Source: Spirochaetota bacterium
GTDB lineage: Bacteria > Spirochaetota > UBA4802 > UBA5368
NCBI GenBank assembly: GCA_004297825.1
Contig: SCSX01000068.1
Span: 92,651-156,650 of the forward strand
Length of the DNA stretch: 64,000 nt
Direction: 5' to 3'
In this document: positions 42,731 to 52,124 of the stretch, in pieces
Layout of the letters: every line of letters begins with the position of its first letter
Numbering within the stretch: position 1 is the stretch's first letter
Program-made: the position numbers and the translations under genes
Notes under the pieces: generated by a model
Told to the model about the DNA's origin: nothing
Seen by the model: only the letters and a program-made list of their open reading frames with translations
Database searches by the model: none

Positions 42731-45700
42731 TTATACAGCCTCCCTGCGCAGTGATTCTTTCTGCCCCGCCGCGAGGTTACGCAGGTACACCTCCGCGATC
42801 CTGTTCGGATCGCTCGTGCCGTCGTAGAAGAGCGTGAGCACCGGCGCCGCGAGCCCAGGGGCCAGCTTCTGGAAAATGGCGTTCGTGACGTTCCCCGGCA
42901 TGCAACCGAAGGGCGCGCAGTTGACGACCATGGCGGCGCCGTCGTTGATAAACCTGAGCGCCCGCCCCACCGTGACGATCGCCTCCCCCTCGAAGATGAG
43001 CGGGAAGTATTCCTTTCCCAGGTCGAGTATTTCTCCAACGGGCGGCTCCATCCTCCCGGGCAAAAGCGGCGCGAGCGCCTTTTCAAAGCGGTGCACGCGG
43101 TGAAAGAGATAGCGCGTCTTGAGGGCTACCCCCGCGCGCTCCGTCATGCCCCTTCGTTTCACGCGGGCCATGTGGCGCTCCATCCACTGCGTGTAGAGTA
43201 TCCATTCCATGATGGGCGAGAGCCAGGCCTCGCCGCCGGCGTGCTCGATCGCGCGTACCACGTCGCGGTTGCAGAAGGGATTGCAGCGCACATATATCTC
43301 GCCCACGATCCCCACGAGCGGCAGCTCCACGTCGCGCGCGGGGACCGCGAGGATCGATTCGATCGCGCGCTTCGTGGGATCGATAAGGTCCGCCTTGCGC
43401 TCGACCTCCGCCTCGAGGATTTCAAGCGCCGATTCCGCGGCGCGGTCGGTCGAGCCGGGCTCGATCTCGCGCGGGCGCACCCGGCATACCGCCTTGTAGA
43501 GCATCTCGGCGGCGGTGATGGAATCCCCCAGGTAGAGGCGCAGGCTGTCGGGCATTCCCATGTATGAGTTCACGGAGGTGGGCGAGAATATCTCGCACGC
43601 GCCAAACCCGTGCCGCTCCAGGATCCCGCGGTGAAGGATCGTGTACTGCCCAAAACGGCAGGGACCCTCGGCGGTGGGCATGAAGAGGGCGTGCTCCTCG
43701 GGACGCGCGCCTATTTTTCGTAAGGTCCGCATGAAGGACCCGATCGTGGTGTGCGCGGGAAGGCACTCGCTGCCGCGCACACCCTGCCTTCCGGCCTCGA
43801 GCGCAGCCTCATCCTCGAGGGGAAGCGCCTGTGAATCGAAGCCCCAGGCGCGGAACGCGGCCGCGGTGAAGCGCGGCGCAAACTCGTGCATGGCGGGGAT
43901 CCAGAGCTTGCGGCCCCTCCCCGTCCACGCCGAATGAAAGCGCTCCCGCACGCGCGGCGCACGCGCGCCCCGCGCGCGCTCCGCGCGCACGACGTCCATG
44001 AATGCCTCGATCCGCGTGATGTAGCCTGTCTCCGATCCGTGCTCGTCGAGCTCGATGATGAGGTAGGGCTTGCCGCGCATGAGCTTTTCGAACCGTGAAA
44101 GGATGAACGAGTCCGGCCCGCAGCCGAAATTGGTGAAGTAGATCGGGTATATCCCGTCCATGTCGCGGATTTTATCGGCGCACGAAAGGATGCGCTCACC
44201 GTAGTTCCAGTACATGTGGTGGATTTCCGGGCCCTCGTCCGCGGGGTCGATAAGCGCCTCGAAGGGAAAGGCCTGGGCGCCCATCGCGCGGAACCGTTCG
44301 GGAAGACCCAGGTTGATGACGCGATCATACAGGTTATAGGGCCTTCCCACGAAGACAATGCCCGTCCCTCCCTCCCGCGCGATGCGCGCGGTCAGCCGTT
44401 TTCCGTACTCGAAACGCGCCGCGAAGAATGCGTCAAGATCGCGCATCCCGGCCCGGTACGCGTCGCGGACCTCGCGGGCTTCCACGCCCCAGGACGCGAG
44501 CGACCGTGTGAGCTCCTCGGTCGCGTGGCGCTCGTCCAGCCTGAAGTCGAGCGCGGGCGCGACGACCGGAAGGCCCGCGTCCATCGCGTGCCGCACGAGC
44601 GAGGGAAACGAGATCACGTAGGGGCAAAACACGCGCGGCATCCCGTTTTCCTGGTTCTTCTCGCTTATGACCGTGGGAAAAAAGACCGCGTCCGCCTCGC
44701 CCGAATCGCACAGCGATTCGGCGTGCGCGAGGGCCATCTTCACGGGGAAGCAGAAATCCGACTGCGCGATGCGCGCGCCGCGCGCCTTGTGCCCTGCATC
44801 GGAATTTCCCGAGGTCACGACCTGGAATCCCAGCGCCTTGAAAAATCCCGACCAGAGCGGGAGATAGTTGAACATCGAAAGCGTCATGGGTATCCCGATG
44901 CGCCCGCGCGTTTTCGCTGCCGAGCCTTTCGCCGCGGGGCGCCCGGAAAGGCGCATTACCCTGGTGAAATGATCGGGCGTGCGCGTCCCGGCGGCATCGC
45001 CCCCTTCCTCCCTTCCGCACATGCGTCCCCATGAAACGGGGGCGCCGCCCGCGCGGGCGTGCGTGACCTGGCACTTGTTGGCGCACTCTTCGCACCGCGA
45101 ATACTCGAGCGAAATCTCGTCCTCGAACACGGACAGCCCGCGGAACGTCCGCTCCGCGGCCTCGGCGCGCTCGAGCGCAAGGAGGGCGGCCCCGTACGCG
45201 CCCATCACGTGGCAGTGAGGGGAGACGACGATCTCGCGATCGAGCAGAATTTCGAACGCCGCGACGAGCCCGCGATTGCGGGCCGTCGCCCCCTGGAAGA
45301 ACACCTTGTCGCCGGTTATGGGGCGCTGCCCCACAACGCGGTGCAGGTAGTTCTTCGCGACCGCGAACATAACGCCCGCGAGCGCTTCCTCGCGCGAGTG
45401 TCCTTCCCTCAACAGGGCGTGGATGTCCTGCTCCATGAAAACCGTGCAGCGGTCGCTCGCGCGCGGGACCTGTGCGCCCCTGGTAAGCTCACCGATCTCC
45501 CTGACGTCGAATCCCAGGCGCGAAGCCTGCTCCTCGATGAACGAGCCGGTCCCGGCCGCGCACACGTAATTCATCGCGCAGTCCTGGACGGCGCCCCCCA
45601 TGCCGCGGATGTATTTCGCGTCCTGGCCGCCTATCTCGAAAATCGTCTCGATACCGGGATCGCATTCCGCGGCCCCGCGGAAGTGCGCGGTGATCTCGTT

Positions 45701-46861
45701 CACGATGAGCTCCGCCCCCGCGAGCTCGCCTATGAGCCTGCGCCCCGAGCCGGTGGTCGCGGACGCGGTTATCCGCGCCTCATCGCGCACGATCCCGCGC
45801 AGCGCCCGGAACAATGCCCGCGCCGCCGCCGTGGGATCGCCCCCCGTCTTGCGGTAGATGTCGGCGGCGACCTCGCGGGTGCGCGCGTCCACGAGGGCGA
45901 GCTTGGTGCTGGTCGAGCCTATATCGATCCCCAGGGCGTAGCGCGCCCCCGGGTCGATCTCCGTGTGGATGCGCACCTCGTTCCCGTCTAACGCGTACTC
46001 GTTCATCGCGCCGGGCATCTCGTGCCGGGAGCGCGCGAGCTCCAGCCTGGGCCTATCGGCCCCCCGCCCGTCTTCCGCCGTTTTTTCCGGCCTTGGCCGC
46101 GCGCCGGGGACGCCGCGTTGCGCGAGGGAGAGCGCGCCCATAGCGGGAAAGAAATTTCCATTCTCGCGGAACACCGCGCCGGGGAGAACGGACGCGGTCC
46201 AGTGCCGCACGTGCCGCGAGAGGAACATCCCGCCGCAAAAGAGGACGCTGCCCGCGGGGTCGCCGCCGTGAAACGCGGTGCGCAGCATCGTCCCCACGAC
46301 GCCCCGGCAGAGCCCGGACCACATCTGCGCGCGCGAATAACCCTCCTGCTGGCGATGGATTATGTCGGATTTCGCGAAGACCGCGCAGCGCGTGGCGATC
46401 TCGCAGGGCGACTCGTCCACGTCCATACCGGAGAGCTCCTCGTAGGTGAAGCCCATGCGCCGCATCTGCTCGTCCAGGAAGCTTCCCGTTCCCGCGGCGC
46501 ACAGCGAATTCTCCCGGTATGCACGGAATCCCCCGGACTCGTCCAGGTCCACGCAGTTGATGGAACCGGCCCCGACGCTCACGATATGCCGGCATCCGGG
46601 CGCGTGCAGGCGGGCCGCCTCGACGAGCGCCGCCGCGTCATCCATGACGGTCCACCCCCGCGATCCCGCCGCCAGATTGTGCGCGAAATGCCCGGTGACG
46701 GCGACGCCGCCGTCATGCGGAAGCTCACCGCCGGCGCGAAGCTCCGCAAGCGTAGTTTCCGGGCTTCCCCTGTGTTCGCGGCAGGTGAACCGCGCCGCGC
46801 CGGAATCGTCCAGAATTATGAGTTTGAGGAACTTGCTGCCCGCGTCGATACCAGCCCGCAT
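42731..46861 (-). CDS. Fused 2-hydroxyacyl-CoA dehydratase activase / dehydratase-like protein
   Basis: This 1376-residue cytoplasmic protein has two BadF/BadG/HgdC-type ATPase domains in tandem (about 2-240 and 305-565), each with an ASKHA phosphate-loop start (DAGSKFLKLIILD; GIDIGSTSTKLALVD), CAAGTGSF and RCAVF/RCTVF signatures that supply the bridging [4Fe-4S] cluster. Then a DUF2229 domain (about 650-870) and a C-terminal HgdB-like part (about 950-1340) with several Cys (SECLPAHTTIGS, GPCRFGQY, NCAPFGCMPGN). In the family, ATP-driven electron injection powers the removal of water from 2-hydroxyacyl-CoA. This large fused type is widespread in anaerobes, but its substrate is unknown. ATG 46861 follows GGGGAGG. 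Confidence 0.85.
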   Translation of the reverse strand: MRAGIDAGSKFLKLIILDDSGAARFTCREHRGSPETTLAELRAGGELPHDGGVAVTGHFAHNLAAGSRGWTVMDDAAALVEAARLHAPGCRHIVSVGAGSINCVDLDESGGFRAYRENSLCAAGTGSFLDEQMRRMGFTYEELSGMDVDESPCEIATRCAVFAKSDIIHRQQEGYSRAQMWSGLCRGVVGTMLRTAFHGGDPAGSVLFCGGMFLSRHVRHWTASVLPGAVFRENGNFFPAMGALSLAQRGVPGARPRPEKTAEDGRGADRPRLELARSRHEMPGAMNEYALDGNEVRIHTEIDPGARYALGIDIGSTSTKLALVDARTREVAADIYRKTGGDPTAAARALFRALRGIVRDEARITASATTGSGRRLIGELAGAELIVNEITAHFRGAAECDPGIETIFEIGGQDAKYIRGMGGAVQDCAMNYVCAAGTGSFIEEQASRLGFDVREIGELTRGAQVPRASDRCTVFMEQDIHALLREGHSREEALAGVMFAVAKNYLHRVVGQRPITGDKVFFQGATARNRGLVAAFEILLDREIVVSPHCHVMGAYGAALLALERAEAAERTFRGLSVFEDEISLEYSRCEECANKCQVTHARAGGAPVSWGRMCGREEGGDAAGTRTPDHFTRVMRLSGRPAAKGSAAKTRGRIGIPMTLSMFNYLPLWSGFFKALGFQVVTSGNSDAGHKARGARIAQSDFCFPVKMALAHAESLCDSGEADAVFFPTVISEKNQENGMPRVFCPYVISFPSLVRHAMDAGLPVVAPALDFRLDERHATEELTRSLASWGVEAREVRDAYRAGMRDLDAFFAARFEYGKRLTARIAREGGTGIVFVGRPYNLYDRVINLGLPERFRAMGAQAFPFEALIDPADEGPEIHHMYWNYGERILSCADKIRDMDGIYPIYFTNFGCGPDSFILSRFEKLMRGKPYLIIELDEHGSETGYITRIEAFMDVVRAERARGARAPRVRERFHSAWTGRGRKLWIPAMHEFAPRFTAAAFRAWGFDSQALPLEDEAALEAGRQGVRGSECLPAHTTIGSFMRTLRKIGARPEEHALFMPTAEGPCRFGQYTILHRGILERHGFGACEIFSPTSVNSYMGMPDSLRLYLGDSITAAEMLYKAVCRVRPREIEPGSTDRAAESALEILEAEVERKADLIDPTKRAIESILAVPARDVELPLVGIVGEIYVRCNPFCNRDVVRAIEHAGGEAWLSPIMEWILYTQWMERHMARVKRRGMTERAGVALKTRYLFHRVHRFEKALAPLLPGRMEPPVGEILDLGKEYFPLIFEGEAIVTVGRALRFINDGAAMVVNCAPFGCMPGNVTNAIFQKLAPGLAAPVLTLFYDGTSDPNRIAEVYLRNLAAGQKESLRREAV

Positions 46862-46879
46862 GAGAGACCTCCCCGTCGA

Positions 46880-46916
46880 AAATAAAGGCCGAAAGCTTAC
46901 ACTTTCGGCTTTATTT
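46880..46916. terminator. Stem-loop between the chemoreceptor and dehydratase genes
   Basis: An 8-bp stem GCCGAAAG / CTTTCGGC continues, after one bulged G, into a paired AAATAAA / TTTATTT. On the minus strand it is followed by a T-rich tract. It stands 19 bp upstream of the dehydratase start and could end leftward transcription from the chemoreceptor gene or fold in the dehydratase 5' leader. Confidence 0.5.
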
Positions 46917-46945
46917 ACACTTATATTCGAACACTATGCCAATAA

Positions 46946-47200
46946 ATGTATTTTTTCGAACAGGTTTGTCAATGGTATTCTATTGGAAAAAGGCTGTTGG
47001 GCGTTGATATTACTAAAATTCCGTGGACACCGTGTCCGGAAGAGGACACGATATTTGAATTATGCGCAAAGGAACCGGGTGCAGGGGGATGTATAACTAT
47101 GTGTTCGGATTATGCGCTAAAGGCCGGTCATGCGCATTGCATGGAGGAAGCCCATGGAGATTCGCCCTCCGCGAGCGGGGATGACGAATTAATTACATAA
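46946..47200 (+). CDS. Possible small cysteine-rich protein (uncertain)
   Basis: This is an 84-codon frame in the 441-bp gap between two minus-strand genes. The latter two thirds look protein-like: DITKIPWTPCPEEDTIFELC, then GGCITMC, then HAHCMEE, with five cysteines at irregular spacing, but the first 20 residues derive from AT-rich sequence and no ribosome site is seen. It may be a real small metal-binding protein, a decayed gene fragment or chance. The stretch contains the short palindrome GGACAC-C-GTGTCC (47025-47037). No relative recognised. Confidence 0.25.
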   Translation: MYFFEQVCQWYSIGKRLLGVDITKIPWTPCPEEDTIFELCAKEPGAGGCITMCSDYALKAGHAHCMEEAHGDSPSASGDDELIT

Positions 47201-47271
47201 ACCGAGAATGAACGCCAATGAACGCGAATTGGGGGATCGATATTCGCGTCCATTCGTGTCTATTCGCGGTT
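47200..47271. repeat. Imperfect 29-bp inverted repeat of the CGCGAAT/GAATGAACGC type
   Basis: The left arm 47200-47228 (AACCGAGAATGAACGCCAAT...) pairs imperfectly with 47243-47271 (...CATTCGTGTCTATTCGCGG). It ends about 30 bp downstream of the chemoreceptor stop. Phrases such as ATTCGCGTCCATTCGTGTCT are a common kind of intergenic repeat in bacterial genomes; it may act as a weak terminator for the minus-strand chemoreceptor gene. Confidence 0.4.
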
Positions 47272-47302
47272 AAACATGCCTTTCCCGGCACCTTAAACCG
47301 CG

Positions 47303-48988
47303 TCACACCCTGAAGTAATCCACCCTTCGCTTCAGCGTTTCGGCCATGCCGGAAATTTCCTCGGCGTTGCCCGATATCTCCTCGGCGTTCGATGCGACGC
47401 CCTGGGTGAGTGCGCTGATGTTCGATATCGACTTCACGATCTCGGTCACCGCCGTTTTCTGCTCGGCGGTCGCGTTGCGGATTTCACCGGCGCGCTCCTT
47501 CACGCCCCCCGATTCCCGGGCAAGCTGGTCGTTCGTTTCCATCTGCCTGCGCATGAAATCGTAGATCGAGGCCATGAGCGTGCTTACCGAGCCCACCCCG
47601 CTTATGATTTCACTGATAACGCTCACCGTGCCCTCGACGTCCGTCTTGCCGTGCACGATCTCCTGCTCGTTCACGCGCACGAGGTTCCCGATCTCCTTCA
47701 CGCTGGAGGCGGTCTGGTCCGCCAGCTTGGAAATCTCGTCGGCCACGACGGCGAATCCGCGCCCCGCGTCTCCCGCGCGCGCCGCCTCGATCGCGGCGTT
47801 CAGGGACAGGAGATTGATCTTGTCCGATATATCCCCTATGATGTTCAGGATGCCCGTCATCTCGGTCGAGCTTTCCCGGATCTTCGCCATACTGTCGCTC
47901 ATCCCCGCGAGGGTGGCCTCCCCGGACTTCGCCTTCTCCGCGATGCCGCGCGAAAGGTCGAGCGACGACTTCACCTGTTCCCCCATTTCGATGATGATGC
48001 GCGAGAGCTCGCCAATCCGTCCCACGAGCGAGCCCATGCTGCCGAACTGCTCCTCCGCGTGGTTCGCGACCGAATCCATGCCCGCCGATATCTCTTCGAC
48101 CGTCGCGGTGATCTCCTCCGAGTTCGCGGCCTGGGTCTGCGCGGTTTCCGCGAAGGTCACGGACGCGGAGGACAATGTCGCGGACGACGCGGTGAGCGTC
48201 ACCGCCATCTCCTTCATCTCCCGCACGGCCTCGCCCACCCTCGCGATGAAATCGTTGAAGGTGAGGGAGAGCATGCCCAGCTCGTCGCGGGATCCGAGCT
48301 CGATGCTCGTGGTCAGGTCCCCCTCCGCAGCCCGGCTGAAGCCCCCCGAAAACACCGATATGGAATGGGTAATCGACCGTATCACGCGCACGGCGCCAAA
48401 CCCCAGGAGCGCCGCGAGAACCAGGATCACCGTGATCGTCAGGAAGCCGGAGGTACGGCTGAATCCCTCCATTGCAGCCTTGTTGACTTTCACCATGTCG
48501 TCGTTGATCGCCATGTGACGATCGAAGAGCTTGCGCAATTCCTCGAGATTTTTCTTCGTTTCGTTCGCGTAGATGGTGATGGCCGCGGCCTTGTTCTCCT
48601 CCGCTATGATCTTCGCCGCCGATTCGTGAAGTTGGATATGGAACGGCTCGACCGCGTCGATGATGCCGCGCTGCTCGTCCCCCAGACTCAGGTATGCGGG
48701 CGATCCCTTGAACGAATAGTACCATTTCCCGAGCCCGCACTTGTGATAATCCAGCTCCCCGGTGAACGGCTTTTTCATCGATATGGATTCCTGGAGATTG
48801 TTCACCCAGGAGAGATGGTCGATCAGGCGGCTTTTAAAAAACAGGCTCTCGTCCTGGAATCGGAACGCCTCCCCCGCCTGGGAACTGATACCCTTCTCGA
48901 ACGTGAACGACATGAGGCCGAGTCCAATGACCACAAGCAGAATAGTTATAGACGCGAAAATAAGCAGCTTTTTAATCGTAATCTTCAT
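47303..48988 (-). CDS. Methyl-accepting chemotaxis protein with extracytoplasmic CZB-like zinc domain
   Basis: This 561-residue receptor has TM1 (about 8-28), an extracytoplasmic domain (30-175), TM2 (about 177-199), HAMP (about 200-255) and a signalling region (about 290-555). The hairpin tip is [30 protein letters not shown] (quoted here only in part: [16 protein letters not shown]). The sensor holds His58 (LIDHLSW), His82/Cys84 ([10 protein letters not shown]), His117 and His121 (PFHIQLH), the 3His-Cys zinc pattern of the CZB family, here placed outside the membrane rather than at the cytoplasmic end. It likely senses zinc or an oxidant. No che genes are adjacent. A long gap (46862-47302) precedes the dehydratase gene. 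Confidence 0.9.
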   Translation of the reverse strand: MKITIKKLLIFASITILLVVIGLGLMSFTFEKGISSQAGEAFRFQDESLFFKSRLIDHLSWVNNLQESISMKKPFTGELDYHKCGLGKWYYSFKGSPAYLSLGDEQRGIIDAVEPFHIQLHESAAKIIAEENKAAAITIYANETKKNLEELRKLFDRHMAINDDMVKVNKAAMEGFSRTSGFLTITVILVLAALLGFGAVRVIRSITHSISVFSGGFSRAAEGDLTTSIELGSRDELGMLSLTFNDFIARVGEAVREMKEMAVTLTASSATLSSASVTFAETAQTQAANSEEITATVEEISAGMDSVANHAEEQFGSMGSLVGRIGELSRIIIEMGEQVKSSLDLSRGIAEKAKSGEATLAGMSDSMAKIRESSTEMTGILNIIGDISDKINLLSLNAAIEAARAGDAGRGFAVVADEISKLADQTASSVKEIGNLVRVNEQEIVHGKTDVEGTVSVISEIISGVGSVSTLMASIYDFMRRQMETNDQLARESGGVKERAGEIRNATAEQKTAVTEIVKSISNISALTQGVASNAEEISGNAEEISGMAETLKRRVDYFRV

Positions 48989-49167
48989 ACTATATCCTCG
49001 ATCGGTCTCATGTGTATAAAAATTGAACTTGAATAATCCGCCGGCTCACCCGGATCCTTAATTCCCACAGAAATAATAGTTGTTTAGCATAGCTCAATCA
49101 ATGAAAAAACGCAACACAGAAACCCGGATACAATCCATTTTTCCCCGCCCTGAAGGACCGGATCCCG

Positions 49168-50196
49168 ATGCCTAAAACCCAAATAACCATACCGGTATTC
49201 GTTCCCCACCTGGGCTGCCCGCACACCTGCGTATTCTGCAACCAGCGGGTAACGGCAGGGGGGGCCGATACGCCAACCCCGGACCAGGTGCGCGGGCTGA
49301 TTCTACACTACCTGGGGACCGTGCAGCCGGGCGTACGGCGGATCGAGGTGGCCTTTTTCGGGGGAAGCTTTACGGCCATAAACCCGTCCGTGCAGCGCGC
49401 GCTTCTCGGGACGGCCCGCGAATTCCTGGAGGCCGGGACCGTGCACGGCATTCGCGTATCGACGCGCCCGGACTGCGTGGACGAACCGGCGCTCGAACTG
49501 CTGGCGGAGTACGGCGTGGACACGGTCGAGCTCGGTGCGCAGTCTTTGGATGACGGGGTGCTTTCCCTGGCGGACCGGGGACACTCAGCGGAGGACATAC
49601 GCAGGGCCTTCCGGGCCGTACGCGGCAGGGGGATGCGGTGCGTCCTCCAGCTCATGTGCGGGCTCCCGGGGGACACGCATGCAAAGGCCGTCGGTTCGGC
49701 GCGGGAGGCGGCGCTCATGAACCCGGACGGCGCGCGCATCTACCCGGTGGTCGTGCTTCCCGGCACCGGGCTCGAGACGCTTTTCCGCGAAGGGCGCTAC
49801 GTCCCGCTCACCCTAGAACAGGCGGTAGAAACCGCCGCCGACATGACCGGCGAATTTTCGTGCGAAGGCGTCCCCGTAATCCGGACCGGACTCCACCCGC
49901 TTCGTCCGGAAGAGGCGGCGCGCATCGTATCGGGCCCCTATCATCCGGCCTTCGGATTCCTGGTCCGCGCGCGACTTCGCAGGCGCGAGGCGGAAAGCCT
50001 GCTTGCCGCTGCGCTTGACGAGCGGCGCCTGGAACACCCGAAACGCGTTGTGCTGGTGCTCCCCGAGCGAAAGGCGGGCGAATATCTTGGCGGCGGGAGA
50101 GAAAATCTCGAATGGCTGCGGGCACGCCATCCCGGTCTCACCCTGGAATTCCGCGTGGAACCCCTGGCGCACGCCTTGACGCTGGAGCTCCTGTAG
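49168..50196 (+). CDS. Radical SAM protein, Elp3/oxygen-independent coproporphyrinogen oxidase-like
   Basis: This 342-residue enzyme has the radical SAM cluster motif at its start: CPHTCVFCNQ gives C-x3-C-x2-C (Cys17, 21, 24), preceded by PVFVPHLG. Further core strands are visible: VAFFGGSFTAI (about 56-66, the GGE-like SAM contact), VSTRPDCVDEPAL (about 96-108) and TVELGAQSLDDGVL (about 116-129). The order of motifs follows the Elp3/MiaB-type group, but the acetyltransferase half of Elp3 is lacking. The product could be a tRNA or cofactor modification; unknown. Start ATG 49168 has GAAGGA upstream. It lies before a small membrane-protein gene. Confidence 0.8.
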   Translation: MPKTQITIPVFVPHLGCPHTCVFCNQRVTAGGADTPTPDQVRGLILHYLGTVQPGVRRIEVAFFGGSFTAINPSVQRALLGTAREFLEAGTVHGIRVSTRPDCVDEPALELLAEYGVDTVELGAQSLDDGVLSLADRGHSAEDIRRAFRAVRGRGMRCVLQLMCGLPGDTHAKAVGSAREAALMNPDGARIYPVVVLPGTGLETLFREGRYVPLTLEQAVETAADMTGEFSCEGVPVIRTGLHPLRPEEAARIVSGPYHPAFGFLVRARLRRREAESLLAAALDERRLEHPKRVVLVLPERKAGEYLGGGRENLEWLRARHPGLTLEFRVEPLAHALTLELL

Positions 50197-50293
50197 AAGT
50201 ACATTAATACTACAGGCTTCGCCGATACCACCTATGAACCTATCGAACCCCGATCCCGGTCTCGAATACCGCCGCAGGGAAGAGCATCTCAAG

Positions 50294-50803
50294 ATGTCCG
50301 AGATCAGCATCTGGCTGGACGGATACGACGACATATTCTCGGACTTCGACCCGCGTCCCTACTCGGAGCGCGTTCTCTCGGACGATTTCCTGAAAGAGGC
50401 GCAAAAGGTGAGCGATGAGAAGTTCCCCGCCACCCACGAGCTCAACCTCCTGGTCCCGCGCGCCGGGCGCGAAACGAAAACCGAAAAGATAATCCGCAAG
50501 CGGCTCAAGCTGTACTTTCGCGCGCGGCTTGATCTGGCGCGGAAAGACCTGCTGCGCATGCGCCTGAAGGGACTCATGCTCGTGGGGATCGCGATCGTCA
50601 TCCTTACCGTCGCAACACTCGTCTCGCTCATCGAGGAGAAAAACCTCGCCGCGCACATGTTCCTCGTGCTGCTCGAACCCGCCGGCTGGTTCACCATCTG
50701 GAACGGTTTCGACGAGCTCTTCTTCGCCCCGGCAAAGAAAAAACCTACGCTCGAATTCTACCGGAAGATGGCGCGGTGCAACATCGTGTTCGTGTCGTAT
50801 TGA
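50294..50803 (+). CDS. Two-TM membrane protein, unknown function
   Basis: This 169-residue protein has a charged N-terminal half (about 1-95, LDGYDDIFSDFDPRPYSERV and many basic residues) and two hydrophobic segments (about 97-117 and 125-145), so the N-terminus is probably cytoplasmic. A start at ATG 50234 is possible, but ATG 50294 has a better purine site (GGGAAGAG). It follows the radical SAM gene by about 100 bp on the same strand. No family recognised. Confidence 0.6.
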   Translation: MSEISIWLDGYDDIFSDFDPRPYSERVLSDDFLKEAQKVSDEKFPATHELNLLVPRAGRETKTEKIIRKRLKLYFRARLDLARKDLLRMRLKGLMLVGIAIVILTVATLVSLIEEKNLAAHMFLVLLEPAGWFTIWNGFDELFFAPAKKKPTLEFYRKMARCNIVFVSY

Positions 50804-50860
50804 AAAAGGCGTGTAAGAGTGGGAGATGTGGAGATTGAAGAGATAGAGGGGATAGAGATT

Positions 50861-51610
50861 CTACATCCCCGTCGGAAGATCAATGAAGTGACTCGCGAGG
50901 GAAAACTTCCGCGCGCAGTGGGCAGCAAGCGCTTTTACGCCCAGCGTTTCGGTCGCGTAATGCCCCCCGAAGATGACGCTTATGCCAAATTCTCTTGCCG
51001 CGTGGAAGGACGAGTGCTTCGTCTCGCCCGTAACGAGCGTGTCGTATCCCGCGCGCGCCGCCTCGTCGAGGGCGAACGTTCCCCCGCCCGAAACGATCGC
51101 CACCCTGGACGAGGCTTCGCGATTGGCGAGCACCATGCATTCCGAACCGGTGCCGCCGGAAAGCAGCGCCGCTACCGCGTGTGGATCGAGCGGCTCCGGA
51201 AGCGCTCCTCCGCACCCGATCGAGACACCGTGATACTCGCCGAACGGCTGCCGTTTCTCGATCGAAAGGATGCGCGCGATTTCCGCGTTGTTGCCCACCT
51301 CGGGGTGAAGATCGAGCGGAAGGTGCGATGCGTAGAGCGATATTCCCCGCTCGATGAGCGTTTTTATCCGCGTGTAGTGCGCGCCCGTGATGGTTTGGGG
51401 TTCTCTCCAGAAAAGCCCGTGATGCACGATGATCATCTGCGCGCCGCATTCGGCGGCCATTTCGAACGAGGCGAGCGATGCATCGACCGCCGCCGCGATT
51501 GTCGTAATCTCGCCGGGCCCTTCGACCTGCAGGCCGTTCTGTGATTCGTCCCTAATCTCCGCCGTGCGGAGGTAGGAGTCGAGATAGGCGACAAGATCGG
51601 CGCGCTTCAT
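50861..51610 (-). CDS. Nif3-like dinuclear metal-centre protein (YbgI/GTP cyclohydrolase I type 2)
   Basis: This 249-residue soluble protein has the Nif3 signature. RDESQNGLQVEGPGEITTIA (about 20-39) is the ligand-binding N-terminus, and MIIVHHGLFWREPQTITG (about 64-81) holds two metal-binding His. YASHLPLDLHPEVGNNAEIA (about 98-117) gives another His, and GETKHSSFHAAREFGISVIFGGHYATE (quoted in part; about 197-220) the C-terminal metal residues. It forms toroidal hexamers in the family; its physiological reaction is not firmly known. ATG 51610 is preferred to the in-frame codon at 51652, which would run into the upstream gene. Confidence 0.88.
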   Translation of the reverse strand: MKRADLVAYLDSYLRTAEIRDESQNGLQVEGPGEITTIAAAVDASLASFEMAAECGAQMIIVHHGLFWREPQTITGAHYTRIKTLIERGISLYASHLPLDLHPEVGNNAEIARILSIEKRQPFGEYHGVSIGCGGALPEPLDPHAVAALLSGGTGSECMVLANREASSRVAIVSGGGTFALDEAARAGYDTLVTGETKHSSFHAAREFGISVIFGGHYATETLGVKALAAHCARKFSLASHFIDLPTGM

Positions 51611-51635
51611 GGTTTCCGCTTCCCGGTGACGGTCG

Positions 51636-51992
51636 TTACTTTTTCCGGACAAGGGTGACGGGTTTTCCGCCGCCCCCGCTCATGGTGATGTTGCTGTCAA
51701 GGCCGGGGCGCTTGATGGTGTACTGGTTGCCCATGCCATCCTGGACCTTGTACACCCAGCCCTTGCCCTCGCCCGCGTAGTCATTGCCGATGATCTCGTA
51801 CTCGAGCCACTTGTCGCCTTTTGCCGAGAAATACACCGCCTGCAGTTGGTCATTGATGTCGAACTTCAGCAAAGCGCTGAACGAAGCGCCTGAATAGATC
51901 ATGTCCAGATTCGGGTCCATTTCCAGTGCGGCAAGCGGGCCGGATGTTGCGATCAATCCAATGAGTGTGAGCACGATCAGGAACTTTTTCAT
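51636..51992 (-). CDS. Small exported protein, unknown function
   Basis: This 118-residue protein has a signal peptide (residues 1-21, KKFLIVLTLIGLIATSG, cleavage near PLAALEM). The mature part is beta-rich and basic at the end (SGGGGKPVTLVRKK). It is followed, 25 bp later on the same strand, by the Nif3-like gene. Periplasmic location is inferred from the signal peptide. No named family recognised. Confidence 0.6.
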   Translation of the reverse strand: MKKFLIVLTLIGLIATSGPLAALEMDPNLDMIYSGASFSALLKFDINDQLQAVYFSAKGDKWLEYEIIGNDYAGEGKGWVYKVQDGMGNQYTIKRPGLDSNITMSGGGGKPVTLVRKK

Positions 51993-52124
51993 ATCTACCG
52001 CCGGTTATTGGGGAGTTCACCGCGCCGTTGCGCGCGCGGTGATATGCGGCCAGGCCGCTCCTGCACTCCGCGACATAAGGCGGCATGTGTCAAGCCGGAA
52101 TTCCCCGGGTTCTGCAACTACAAA

